From assembly GCF_004117055.1 (NCBI RefSeq), contig NZ_CP026363.1, positions 4,946,501 through 5,010,500 of the forward strand: 64,000 bases of DNA, read 5' to 3'. The notes under the pieces were generated by a model that had not been told where the DNA came from, ran no database searches, and saw nothing but the letters and a program-made list of their open reading frames with translations. Source of the DNA: Brevibacillus agri. GTDB taxonomy: Bacteria; Bacillota; Bacilli; Brevibacillales; Brevibacillaceae. Of this stretch, positions 51,528-59,296 are shown one piece after another. Made by a program: the position numbers and the translations under genes. How positions within the stretch are numbered: position 1 is the first letter of the stretch; each line of letters opens with the position of its first letter.

Positions 51528-51555
51528 CCAAAAAAGCCGCCATACTGGACGGCGG
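51528..51555 (-). terminator. Minus-strand terminator with no gene upstream
   Basis: Minus strand GCCGCC pairs with GGCGGCTTTTTT. No minus-strand gene ends here, so it may close a small RNA from the hairpin-rich stretch to its right. Confidence 0.55.
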
Positions 51556-51676
51556 CAAATCGCTGGATATTTTCAGAGCCGGGCGGGCGGGGCGCATCCT
51601 GTCCTGCCTCGCCTCGCCGCTGACAGCAGCAGGCTGCGCTCCCGTGCCAAGCCTGCTGCCGTCCCGGCCATTGTCT

Positions 51677-51723
51677 AACGCCTGCGCACTCATCGGCTGA
51701 AGCTGCGCAGGCGTTCTTTTTAC
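51677..51723 (+). terminator. Terminator after the YczE-like gene
   Basis: AACGCCTGCGCA pairs perfectly with TGCGCAGGCGTT followed by CTTTTT; about 180 bp after the gene. Confidence 0.85.
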
Positions 51724-51853
51724 ATCACGCGCAGTCCCCAGCGCGCGGCTTGTTCGGTTCGCTACCTGAAGGCCGTCGGTCGAGCACCTTCTCTTTTTCG
51801 CGATCGTCCCCGCTGTCCTCGCATATGGCATTCGGACAGCTCGCTCGTGCCTG

Positions 51854-52174
51854 TCACTGCACACTGGACTTTTTGTTACGCAAGAACATGGCCCACCATG
51901 CGACCAAAAACACGTAACCAGCGAGTACGAAAACAGCCCAGAGAGAGCCTTGCAGCAGCTCCATGACAAAATGCTCGAACTCGTCCATTCCTTCTGCCCG
52001 GGCGATGCTTTTCCACAGACTGACGACCGGAAGCAACAGCGCCAGGAGCATCGCGGCAACGGACATCCGCCTGTTTTTCTTGCGTGCGAGGCAGAAGGCG
52101 GCTGTCCCTGCTGTGATGAGGAAAAATAGGTAATAGATCGCCCAAAACCATCCGGGCAGACTCTCCCAGTACAT
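51854..52174 (-). CDS. Small membrane protein, 106 aa, unknown
   Basis: Starts MYWESLPGWFWAIYYLFF after AGGAGGGACAAC. Three membrane segments (about 8-25, 33-50 and 70-98) with a short charged end RNKKSSVQ. No family recognised. It lies 46 bp after the last gene of the AT-rich ABC block and on the same strand, so it could be cotranscribed, but its base composition looks more like the surrounding chromosome. Role unknown. Confidence 0.68.
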   Translation of the reverse strand: MYWESLPGWFWAIYYLFFLITAGTAAFCLARKKNRRMSVAAMLLALLLPVVSLWKSIARAEGMDEFEHFVMELLQGSLWAVFVLAGYVFLVAWWAMFLRNKKSSVQ

Positions 52175-52220
52175 GTTGTCCCTCCTGTGTCCGTGTTTGT
52201 ACACGCTTGTTCTGAAAAAC

Positions 52221-52631
52221 CTACTCTACACTTTCCAATGATAGCATATATTTTCCATTTGTATCCTTGTTCGTATGATATTGCACCCGCCATTTTCCCT
52301 TTATAGGTGTCACCTCGAGTTTTTCAGCATAAATCTGGTCTTTGGTCACCTCTCCAGACTGAACCAATCTGTTGTTTGGATCGAACAGTTCAAAAGTGAG
52401 GCTTCCACCATCCAAGTTAATCTCATGTTCGATAAGCAGCGTATCGAATCTGGTCTTGTTAACGGTAATTTCTCTAACCACCTGTTTATATTTTTCCTCG
52501 TATTCATCGGACAAAAAGACACCTTCTGCTGTCCGCATAAAATGTTCTTGATAAAAAAAGGAGTAGTAGCTGATTCCCCCCGCCAAAGCGATAAAGACGG
52601 CAATGAAAACGATCCTCCATTTCATTTGCAT
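52221..52631 (-). CDS. Membrane-anchored extracytoplasmic protein, 136 aa, in ABC operon
   Basis: Starts MQMKWRIVFIAVFIALAGG after GAGAGGTAACG, 4 nt after the ATPase stop. One N-terminal membrane segment (about 5-25), then a soluble domain with alternating beta pattern (TFELFDPNNRLVQSGEV, GKWRVQYHTNKDTNGKYML) of about 105 residues facing outward. No Cys. No family recognised. Coupling to the ATPase suggests it is an accessory or immunity-like component of this transporter (inference). Confidence 0.75.
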   Translation of the reverse strand: MQMKWRIVFIAVFIALAGGISYYSFFYQEHFMRTAEGVFLSDEYEEKYKQVVREITVNKTRFDTLLIEHEINLDGGSLTFELFDPNNRLVQSGEVTKDQIYAEKLEVTPIKGKWRVQYHTNKDTNGKYMLSLESVE

Positions 52632-52635
52632 ACCG

Positions 52636-53322
52636 TTACCTCTCCATCTTTCGGTCTTCTGTAATGACGCCATCTACAATGCGGATGATTCGTTTTGTAT
52701 ATCCGGCGATTTTTTCATCATGGGTAATGACCACAATACTTTTGCCTTCTTCATTCATTTGACAAAGAAGCTCCATTAACTGCGCCCCGTTTTTCTGATC
52801 CAACGCACCTGTTGGTTCATCAGCCAGGATCAGCTCTGTTTCAGCAGTCATGGCACGTGCAATGGCAACTCTTTGTTTTTGGCCTCCCGACAGCTTGGAA
52901 ACATTTTTATTGCTCAAGTCGGCAATCCCGAGTTTGTGCAAATAATAGTCTACTTTTTCCTTCTTTTCCTTGAGGCTCATTTTTCGTTTAAACAAGGGCA
53001 GTGCCACATTTTCATAGACGCTGAAATTGTGCATTAAGGCGAAGTTTTGAAAGACAAAGCTGATCGTTTTGTTTCTGATCTGGCTTAATTCTCTATCGCT
53101 CAATTTTTGAATCAAAGTGCCTTTTAGCCTGTATTCTCCTTCAGTCGGTACATCCATGCAACCCATAATGTTCAACAGGGTCGATTTGCCTGAGCCAGAC
53201 GGACCCATGATCGAGACAAATTCGCCTTTCTCCATGCGAAAAGTTACTTGTTTTAAGGCTACGGTTGCATACTCTGCTTGCCCGAATACTTTCGAAACAT
53301 TATCAAGCTCAATGAATGCCAT
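52636..53322 (-). CDS. ABC transporter ATP-binding protein, MacB/LolD type, in AT-rich block
   Basis: 228 residues with Walker A GPSGSGKST near 38-46, signature LSGGQKQRVAIARA near 143 and Walker B LILADEPTGALD. It belongs to the same class as the ATPase at 2719 but differs throughout. The start lies directly after the permease stop (53323), so the genes are tightly packed. It would energise two FtsX-type permeases encoded just upstream on this strand. Confidence 0.92.
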   Translation of the reverse strand: MAFIELDNVSKVFGQAEYATVALKQVTFRMEKGEFVSIMGPSGSGKSTLLNIMGCMDVPTEGEYRLKGTLIQKLSDRELSQIRNKTISFVFQNFALMHNFSVYENVALPLFKRKMSLKEKKEKVDYYLHKLGIADLSNKNVSKLSGGQKQRVAIARAMTAETELILADEPTGALDQKNGAQLMELLCQMNEEGKSIVVITHDEKIAGYTKRIIRIVDGVITEDRKMER

Positions 53323-54606
53323 TCAGTCTCTCCCCCCTACTAACTCGCGAAGTTGGAGTTTTTTGATCCGAAGCAACGGGATGAACACGGAAGCAAGAAC
53401 AACCAGGATGGATACAAGCATGACTTTACCGTATAAAGGGAAGGCAAACATCTCCAGCTTTATATTCGCTACCGATGAATCTTCGAAAGCTTCCATCACG
53501 TAATTCAGCACAACCCCGGAAACTGCTGAAACCGTTACGATCCATACAAGTTCCATGAGAATGATTACGGAAATATCCCTTTTGGTTGCACCTGCCACCA
53601 TCCTGACTCCCAGTTCATGCTTTCGGGCATGAATCGACGACAGCGTCACCGAAACGATTCCAATAATCGAGATCACTAAAAAGAACATCCCCATGAACAG
53701 GGAGAAATTGCTGACTTGCTTCCTGTTTTCCCTGTAAGCATGCAACTCGTCGCCAACTGTTGTCAGCGTTGGATTTATGCCTAATTCTCTCCCCTTTTCT
53801 GAAATGGCCGCTGCGACTTGATTGAACTTTTCTGCGGAATCCAGTTGGATGAAGGTGTTATGCATCCTCACCGCTACGTCCATCGGCTCGCTTTCCCTGA
53901 CAATCGGAAAAAAAGGAGCAAGAAAAAAGTTGTCCAGGTTATCAACCGGATCAGCAATGTAATCATTTCCAGATAACCATTCACTCCTCTGCTCAAGAAC
54001 TCCAACAACTTCGTACACTATTTTCTTTTCATGGATGATGGTCTCAAACCGATCACCAAGATTGATGACATCCCGGTAGTTATATCCGATCAAAACCGGG
54101 ATAACGTCACCGTCCTTTTTGGTGAAATCCGCTTCACCCAGTGGCCTTCCGTTGATGATCTTGAATTTTGCATATGAATAGATGCCTTTATCTAAAAAAA
54201 CGATCTTGTTATTTTCAATCGCATTCTCCAACCTTGTTCCGGCATACTGTTTTTTGTTTTGTTCAAGAAAAGCGCGTTGATTCGGCAAATTTTCCGGTGT
54301 GATGGAGGTCGTATCAAAGGAGCCGTACCTCTGCACTCCGGGCGTTTGTTTGATAAAATTCTCCAATTGACCAAATCGTTCGGCAAACCATTCTGTGTCT
54401 TCCACATCCGCAAAAGACAACCGCAACGTTGTATCTTTATCCATCTGCGTTACCGCAAATAGCTTTTTCTCTTGATAATGCACGACATCCATGGAAATAA
54501 ACGCATGATTCATCACCCAAAAGGAAAGCACAAGCTGCGCCATCATCAGAAAAACAGACAGCTTTCTTTTCCGCATGGATGAAATCGCGATGGAAAGGTG
54601 CTCCAT
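53323..54606 (-). CDS. FtsX-type ABC permease, 427 aa, in AT-rich block
   Basis: Topology of a MacB-like permease: one N-terminal membrane segment (about 12-35, RKRKLSVFLMMAQLVLSFWV), a large extracytoplasmic domain (about 40-290), and three C-terminal segments beginning near LFMGMFFLVISIIGIVSVT with SSIHARKHELGVRMVAGAT as the coupling motif. AAGGAGAAG precedes the ATG. It is paired with a second, different FtsX-type permease upstream, so the transporter is probably a heterodimer. Confidence 0.88.
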   Translation of the reverse strand: MEHLSIAISSMRKRKLSVFLMMAQLVLSFWVMNHAFISMDVVHYQEKKLFAVTQMDKDTTLRLSFADVEDTEWFAERFGQLENFIKQTPGVQRYGSFDTTSITPENLPNQRAFLEQNKKQYAGTRLENAIENNKIVFLDKGIYSYAKFKIINGRPLGEADFTKKDGDVIPVLIGYNYRDVINLGDRFETIIHEKKIVYEVVGVLEQRSEWLSGNDYIADPVDNLDNFFLAPFFPIVRESEPMDVAVRMHNTFIQLDSAEKFNQVAAAISEKGRELGINPTLTTVGDELHAYRENRKQVSNFSLFMGMFFLVISIIGIVSVTLSSIHARKHELGVRMVAGATKRDISVIILMELVWIVTVSAVSGVVLNYVMEAFEDSSVANIKLEMFAFPLYGKVMLVSILVVLASVFIPLLRIKKLQLRELVGGRD

Positions 54607-54617
54607 TTCTCTTCTCC

Positions 54618-55736
54618 TTATCCCCTGATAGCCTCAACTGGCTGTATTTTTAGCGCCTTGCTCGAAGGGATGGCAGTAGTGACAAAAGCCGTTGCAAAAA
54701 CGAACAAAATCGCGGCAAAGATAGTGGTGGAGGTAATCTCAACCGGATAATCAAGCCATTTGGAAAGCAAGCTTCTTATCATCCATTGAATAGAAAAACC
54801 TATGACTACCGCTATCAGGTTGATGACGCACATCTCCCAAAAAAGCATGGAGACGATATCCGCATTGCTGTAGCCAAAAGCTTTCCTGATACCGATTTCG
54901 TACTTTCTTTCTTGAATCCAAAAGGCTGTAAGGTTAATCGCGTTGATGATTGCCAGCGCGTAAACCATTATGGATATGTAGATTTCGCTTCCCCTGTTGG
55001 GCGCAACAATCCCCTCTGTTTCTCCGTACGGGGAGGCTGTACATGTCGCTTCCGGAAATAGACGCTTGGCATTTTGTTTAATCTGTTTTTCGTCTGCGTA
55101 TGTATCTGTATAACTATTGTGGATCAAGAAAGGAATCGTTTTCGCGCTTTGCAATTTGCTCAAAAGCGTTGAGGAAAGCGACGTGGCCGGAATAACAATT
55201 TTGTAATCAATCGCTTTTGTCGTTTTTCCTTTCACGCCGATGATTCCGATCACTTCGTATTCTTCGTTATCCAGCAAAATGTACGGTTTTCCGTTCTTGG
55301 TGCGTACATCTTTCCCTCTCGCTTTGCCAACCAGGGCTACTTTTTCTCCATGGATGATATCCGTTACATTCAGATATCTTCCTGTTTCTAATGGAAATCT
55401 CTGAACAACCTGTTTTGTCCAATATTCAGGCGTTACCGGAGCCATGAGACCATTGTGAAACATTTTTGCTCGGTCCAGAATAACTCCGGTTTGATCCGAT
55501 ATCCCGTCAAAAACCTTGAACAAAGCTCGTACATCTTGTTTGTCCGAAAGCTCCAATTCTATTTTCGTAGCATTCTGAGGTGCGTAATGAACCTGTTGCT
55601 GGATGAGCAAATGCGTATTCCTCACACTCGATATGCCTATTGAAATGAGTACGATGGATATGGTCAGACCCAAGATAATCAAAGCGGTTGTGACGGGATG
55701 GGCTTTAAACTGATTTTTTATCGAGCTTAACGTCAT
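54618..55736 (-). CDS. FtsX-type ABC permease, 372 aa, in AT-rich block
   Basis: First gene of the operon. MTLSSIKNQFKAHPVTTAL, one N-terminal segment (about 15-38), an extracytoplasmic MacB-PCD-like domain (about 45-240) and three C-terminal segments with QERKYEIGIRKAFGYSNAD. AGGAGACGG precedes the ATG. Together with the downstream permease and ATPase it should form a heterodimeric mechanotransmission-type exporter. A very strong hairpin (55801-55844) separates it from the secreted-protein gene upstream. Confidence 0.88.
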   Translation of the reverse strand: MTLSSIKNQFKAHPVTTALIILGLTISIVLISIGISSVRNTHLLIQQQVHYAPQNATKIELELSDKQDVRALFKVFDGISDQTGVILDRAKMFHNGLMAPVTPEYWTKQVVQRFPLETGRYLNVTDIIHGEKVALVGKARGKDVRTKNGKPYILLDNEEYEVIGIIGVKGKTTKAIDYKIVIPATSLSSTLLSKLQSAKTIPFLIHNSYTDTYADEKQIKQNAKRLFPEATCTASPYGETEGIVAPNRGSEIYISIMVYALAIINAINLTAFWIQERKYEIGIRKAFGYSNADIVSMLFWEMCVINLIAVVIGFSIQWMIRSLLSKWLDYPVEITSTTIFAAILFVFATAFVTTAIPSSKALKIQPVEAIRG

Positions 55737-55800
55737 GTATAACCGTCTCCTGAGTTTTTCAGCATTGCGTATGGTTTAGGGACAAGTTGCCGTCGTAGCC

Positions 55801-55844
55801 AAACAGAAAATAAACCGGCTATTCCACCGGTTTATTTTCTGTTT
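55801..55844. terminator. Very strong hairpin between secreted-protein gene and ABC operon
   Basis: AAACAGAAAATAAACCGG (55801-55818) pairs perfectly over 18 bp with 55827-55844. Few T's follow on either strand, so it may be a partial terminator or processing site that sets relative expression. Confidence 0.75.
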
Positions 55845-55859
55845 GAATGTTACGGGATT

Positions 55860-56261
55860 CTAGTCATCGGAGAAAGTATCAACGACAAGTTCTTTTTTCC
55901 GATCAGAGCTGTCAATCGAGTGTCTACTTTTGAAATACTCGGCGCCCGCATATGTATAGCGGCATTCAGCAAGGCTTTTATCCCGATCGTACTTGCTGCC
56001 AGAAACTCCAGAGTCGTCTTTCCACATTTCCAGTCTGACTGCAACATAGTTACTATTGTTTGGATTAATGAAGTCTGTTTCGGCTTCTGCCTTATCTTCA
56101 TCTAAAAGATTCCAATCGACGTCCAGTTTGATATCAGCCCGCAAATCTTTATATTGAAGTGTGTCGGTTTGTGTCTCCGCATAAGCAGAATTAGCTGCGG
56201 TCAGCAAAGCGAGCGTTGCAGCAATACCAAGAAATTTTTTCCCAAGTTCCTTTCCTCCCAA
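55860..56261 (-). CDS. Secreted protein with one cysteine, unknown, start disputed
   Basis: Product has a signal peptide (KKFLGIAATLALLTAANS then AYAETQTD, cleavage after AYA) and an ~105-residue mature part with single Cys (KSLAECRYTYAGAEYF) and an acidic end (VVDTFSDD). No family recognised. Start problem: the best site, GGGAGGAAAGGAAC then TTG at 56243-56245, is out of frame with the signal peptide by one base, across a run of six A. The in-frame TTG at 56259-56261 has no good site. Either a one-base frameshift or an unusual start is present. Confidence 0.6.
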   Translation of the reverse strand: MGGKELGKKFLGIAATLALLTAANSAYAETQTDTLQYKDLRADIKLDVDWNLLDEDKAEAETDFINPNNSNYVAVRLEMWKDDSGVSGSKYDRDKSLAECRYTYAGAEYFKSRHSIDSSDRKKELVVDTFSDD

Positions 56262-56474
56262 ACTTACTTTGTCTATATACCTTGGCCAAGGGTGATAAGG
56301 AGAAAACAACAACCAATTAGTAGTTTTTTCCTTATCGGCTTTTATTATATTTATCGCTTTTGTCTTTGTTTGTCGGAATATGTAAAATATAGAAATTTAT
56401 ATTTTATTAACATTTTGTATTTTTTGTGAATTACATGCGTGCGGTTCGCTTCTATCTCCTTGCCATGTTTCCAC

Positions 56475-56520
56475 GAAAAAAACCGACGACCCCCGCATTC
56501 AAGCGGTACATCGTCGGTCT
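56475..56520 (-). terminator. Terminator after abgB
   Basis: Minus strand AGACCGACGA pairs with TCGTCGGTTTTTTT. Confidence 0.88.
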
Positions 56521-56535
56521 TGTCATGCAAGCCTG

Positions 56536-57939
56536 TTATTTTTTCACCGAAGGCATAACGCCTTCCGGAATCGGGCACACGTACGTTTTGTCGCCGAGGC
56601 GGGCTTTCAGCTCGGCTTTTGCCTTTGCGATCAACTCTGGATTTTGCAGCATATCTACCGCAGTAGCAGCCATGACCTTCCCGGCGTGCAGCATTCCTTT
56701 GTGCGCCATCGAGGTCGCTCCGAGCGACACCCATTGCCAGGAATGCAGCGTAGAACCGTTGATGAAGCAAGCTGTCGTACATTGCGCTGTCGGCGCGATC
56801 CAGCTTACGTCCCCTACGTCCGTGGAGCCGTTCAGCGGAATCGTCGACCCGGTGTACGGGTTCAGCCATGTCACCATGTCCGGGTCCGGCGCGTCTGGCG
56901 ACTGTCTTTCCGCTGTCGCTTTTTCCTGCGCAGACAGCGTTGCGCGCATCGCTTTTGCCAGTTCCAGCTCTGCTTCGTCGTGCACAGGCACGCCAAGCTC
57001 CTGGAAGTTTTTGTACATGACCTCTTCCAGCGTCTTGTTTTGCACCAGGTTAGAGCACGCCTTGTCGAAGACGATCTCTACTTCGGTTTCCGTCATGAGT
57101 GCCGCGCCTTTGGCGATTTTGCAGACGCGCTCGTAAATTTCCTGCACCTGGTCGACCTTCGGCGCGCGCACGAGGTAGAGCACCTCGGCGTACGCCTGCA
57201 CCACGTTTGGTGACAGGCCGCCGGAATTGGTGATCGCGTAGTGCACGCGGGCATCGGTAATGATGTGCTCGCGCAAGTAGTTGACCCCGATGTTCATCAG
57301 CTCGACTGCATCCAGCGCGCTGCGGCCGAGGTGCGGACTGGCTGCGGCATGGGCGCTTTTGCCTTTGAACTTGAAGTAAACCTGGTAGTTGGCCAGCGAC
57401 TCGACTGCCATGATGCTGTTGTAGCCCATCGGGTGCCAGCAGAGGGCAAAATCGACGTCGTCAAACAGTCCGGCGCGCGCCATGAACGCTTTGCCGGAGC
57501 CGCCTTCTTCCCCTGGGCAGCCGTAGTAGCGAACCGTTCCGCTCAAGTTGTTTTCTTCCATGTACTGCTTCACGGCAACCGCCGCCGCCAGCGAAGCCGT
57601 CCCCAGCAGGTTGTGCCCGCAGCCGTGTCCGTTTGCGCCCGGCACTTCCGGCTCTTCTTTGGCCTGGCCTTTTTTCTGGCTCATTCCGGAGAGGGCATCG
57701 AACTCGCCCAGGATCGCCACAACCGGACTGCCGCTGCCGAAGCTGCCGATGAAGGCGGTTTTGATCCCGCCGACGCCGCGCTCCACCTGAAAGCCTTCTG
57801 CTTCCAGCGTTTGCGCCAAAAGCTCAGCGGACTGGTACTCTTCGAAGCGCGTCTCCGCCAATTCCCAGATGCGGTCGCTTACTTTAATGAAGGAATCCCG
57901 TTTTTGCTCGATCATGTCTGCAATTTGTTTGGTATGCAT
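56536..57939 (-). CDS. abgB: p-Aminobenzoyl-glutamate hydrolase subunit B (M20 family)
   Basis: 467-residue M20 metallopeptidase. Metal-site motifs are GANGHGCGHNLLG near 100-112 and PGEEGGSGKAF near 140-150, with a Glu-Glu pair. With AbgA it splits p-aminobenzoyl-glutamate, a folate breakdown product, to p-aminobenzoate and glutamate. AGAGAGGATG lies before the ATG. Last gene of the abgT-A-B operon. M20 enzymes also include other amidohydrolases, but length and the AbgT neighbour support this assignment. Confidence 0.88.
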   Translation of the reverse strand: MHTKQIADMIEQKRDSFIKVSDRIWELAETRFEEYQSAELLAQTLEAEGFQVERGVGGIKTAFIGSFGSGSPVVAILGEFDALSGMSQKKGQAKEEPEVPGANGHGCGHNLLGTASLAAAVAVKQYMEENNLSGTVRYYGCPGEEGGSGKAFMARAGLFDDVDFALCWHPMGYNSIMAVESLANYQVYFKFKGKSAHAAASPHLGRSALDAVELMNIGVNYLREHIITDARVHYAITNSGGLSPNVVQAYAEVLYLVRAPKVDQVQEIYERVCKIAKGAALMTETEVEIVFDKACSNLVQNKTLEEVMYKNFQELGVPVHDEAELELAKAMRATLSAQEKATAERQSPDAPDPDMVTWLNPYTGSTIPLNGSTDVGDVSWIAPTAQCTTACFINGSTLHSWQWVSLGATSMAHKGMLHAGKVMAATAVDMLQNPELIAKAKAELKARLGDKTYVCPIPEGVMPSVKK

Positions 57940-58003
57940 GTAAAAACATCCTCTCTATGTCGGAGTTGGCAAAAAGGCGACTTTGGCAACAGAGAGTTGC
58001 TTT

Positions 58004-59263
58004 TTAGGCAAGAAGCCGTCTGGCAATCCGCTCCAGCAGCTTGACACTGCGCGGCAAAATTTCTTCCTGAATATCGAACTTCGGATGATGGTGCGGAGCC
58101 GGAAGGTCGGTCCCGATCGACATGTACGTCCCTTTGCCGCCGCGCTCCTGCACGCGCTTAATCATGAAGCTCGCGTCCTCGCTGCCCATCGAGTTGTGCT
58201 CGCCCATTTTAAACGAGGAGAAGCCTTCCACGTGCTTCGCTTCTTCCAAAGCCAGCTCTGCCATCTCCACATCGTAGTTGATCGGGATCGCTCCCCCGAT
58301 CACTTCGATTTTGTAGTCCAGCTCATGCATCGCTGCGCTGTGCGCGATGATGTTGCGCACGCGTTGCTCGACCTCGGCGTTGACTTCCTCGGAAACAGAG
58401 CGCGTCTCGACTACCATCTTGGCGTAGGCCGGAATGATGTTTGCCGCAGTGCCCCCTTCCAGCACCCCGACATTCACGCGAGTCGATCCTGTGCTAAAAC
58501 GGGGAATCGCATGAATGTTGAGCAAAGCGGTGGCCGCTCCGAGCAGGGCGTTTTTCCCTTGCTCCGGCGAAGCACCGGCATGGGAGGACACGCCGTAAAA
58601 ATGAGCGAGCATTTTCGTGGTGGCCAAAAAGCCGTAAGAGCCGCCGTGCACCTCGCCGAGCGGGACGTTGACGCCCAGGTGGTGACAGAAAAGGTAGTCC
58701 ACGTCGTCGAGAAGCCCTTTTTGCACGATCGAATACGCGCCGCGCACTCCTTCTTCGGCTGGCTGGAAAATCAGCTTGAGCGTCCCGGCAAACTCCCCTG
58801 CCGCAAGCGCCTCCGCTACGCCAAGGCCAATCGTCGTATGCCCGTCATGGGCGCAGGCGTGCATGTTTCCTTCGTAGCGGGAGCGGAAGCCGTTCGCCTG
58901 CGGAAAGTGGTCCGCATCGGTGCTCTCCAGCACAGGCAACGCGTCCATGTCAAAGCGGAACGCGACAGTGGGGCCAGGCTTGTTCCCTTTTTTCACCCCG
59001 ATGACAGCGGTGTAGCCGCCGCGCATTTTTTCCAAGATGGCCGGGTTGGCGCCGTCGCGCAGCGCCCGTTCGTAAGCCGCTTCCAGCACCGCCTCGGACG
59101 GCAGCCCTCTGCGGGCATCGCCATCCATGGCGTCCTGGCCGTAAATCACGTCGTAGCCGAGGGAAGTCAAAATTTCCACTACTTTCGAAGCGGTGCGAAA
59201 CTCCGTAAAGCCCACCTCGGGATGCATATGAAAATCTCTTCGTAACGAAACCAGATCCAGCAT
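58004..59263 (-). CDS. abgA: p-Aminobenzoyl-glutamate hydrolase subunit A (M20 family)
   Basis: 419 residues starting MLDLVSLRRDFHMHPEVGF, with RFDMDALP and the metal motif NMHACAHDGHTTIGLG near 140-155, then FQPAEEGVRG with the catalytic Glu pair. It is the partner of AbgB; the heterodimer is the active hydrolase in E. coli. GGAGG precedes the ATG. It lies about 30 bp after the transporter gene and 65 bp before abgB, all in one direction. Confidence 0.9.
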   Translation of the reverse strand: MLDLVSLRRDFHMHPEVGFTEFRTASKVVEILTSLGYDVIYGQDAMDGDARRGLPSEAVLEAAYERALRDGANPAILEKMRGGYTAVIGVKKGNKPGPTVAFRFDMDALPVLESTDADHFPQANGFRSRYEGNMHACAHDGHTTIGLGVAEALAAGEFAGTLKLIFQPAEEGVRGAYSIVQKGLLDDVDYLFCHHLGVNVPLGEVHGGSYGFLATTKMLAHFYGVSSHAGASPEQGKNALLGAATALLNIHAIPRFSTGSTRVNVGVLEGGTAANIIPAYAKMVVETRSVSEEVNAEVEQRVRNIIAHSAAMHELDYKIEVIGGAIPINYDVEMAELALEEAKHVEGFSSFKMGEHNSMGSEDASFMIKRVQERGGKGTYMSIGTDLPAPHHHPKFDIQEEILPRSVKLLERIARRLLA

Positions 59264-59296
59264 GTTTTTTTCCTCCTGTTTATTCTCGAGTCATCT

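Larger units (their letters stand above)
51498..51853. other. Gene-free GC-rich block with several hairpins
   Basis: No credible gene. It contains a minus-strand terminator-like hairpin (51528-51555), an internal GCAGCAGGCT/AGCCTGCTGC stem (near 51627-51665) and the plus-strand terminator at 51677-51723. The rest (51724-51853) shows nothing recognisable. Confidence 0.6.

Noticed and set aside
51523..52293. 256-codon minus-strand frame across the hairpin-rich gap
   Set aside because: It runs through two terminator-like hairpins and the real 106-aa gene in another frame; sequence is not protein-like.
56332..56339. Perfect sigma-D -10 (GCCGATAA) upstream of the secreted-protein gene
   Set aside because: The only TAAA is about 10 bp upstream, too close for a sigma-D promoter, and the gene is not motility-related.
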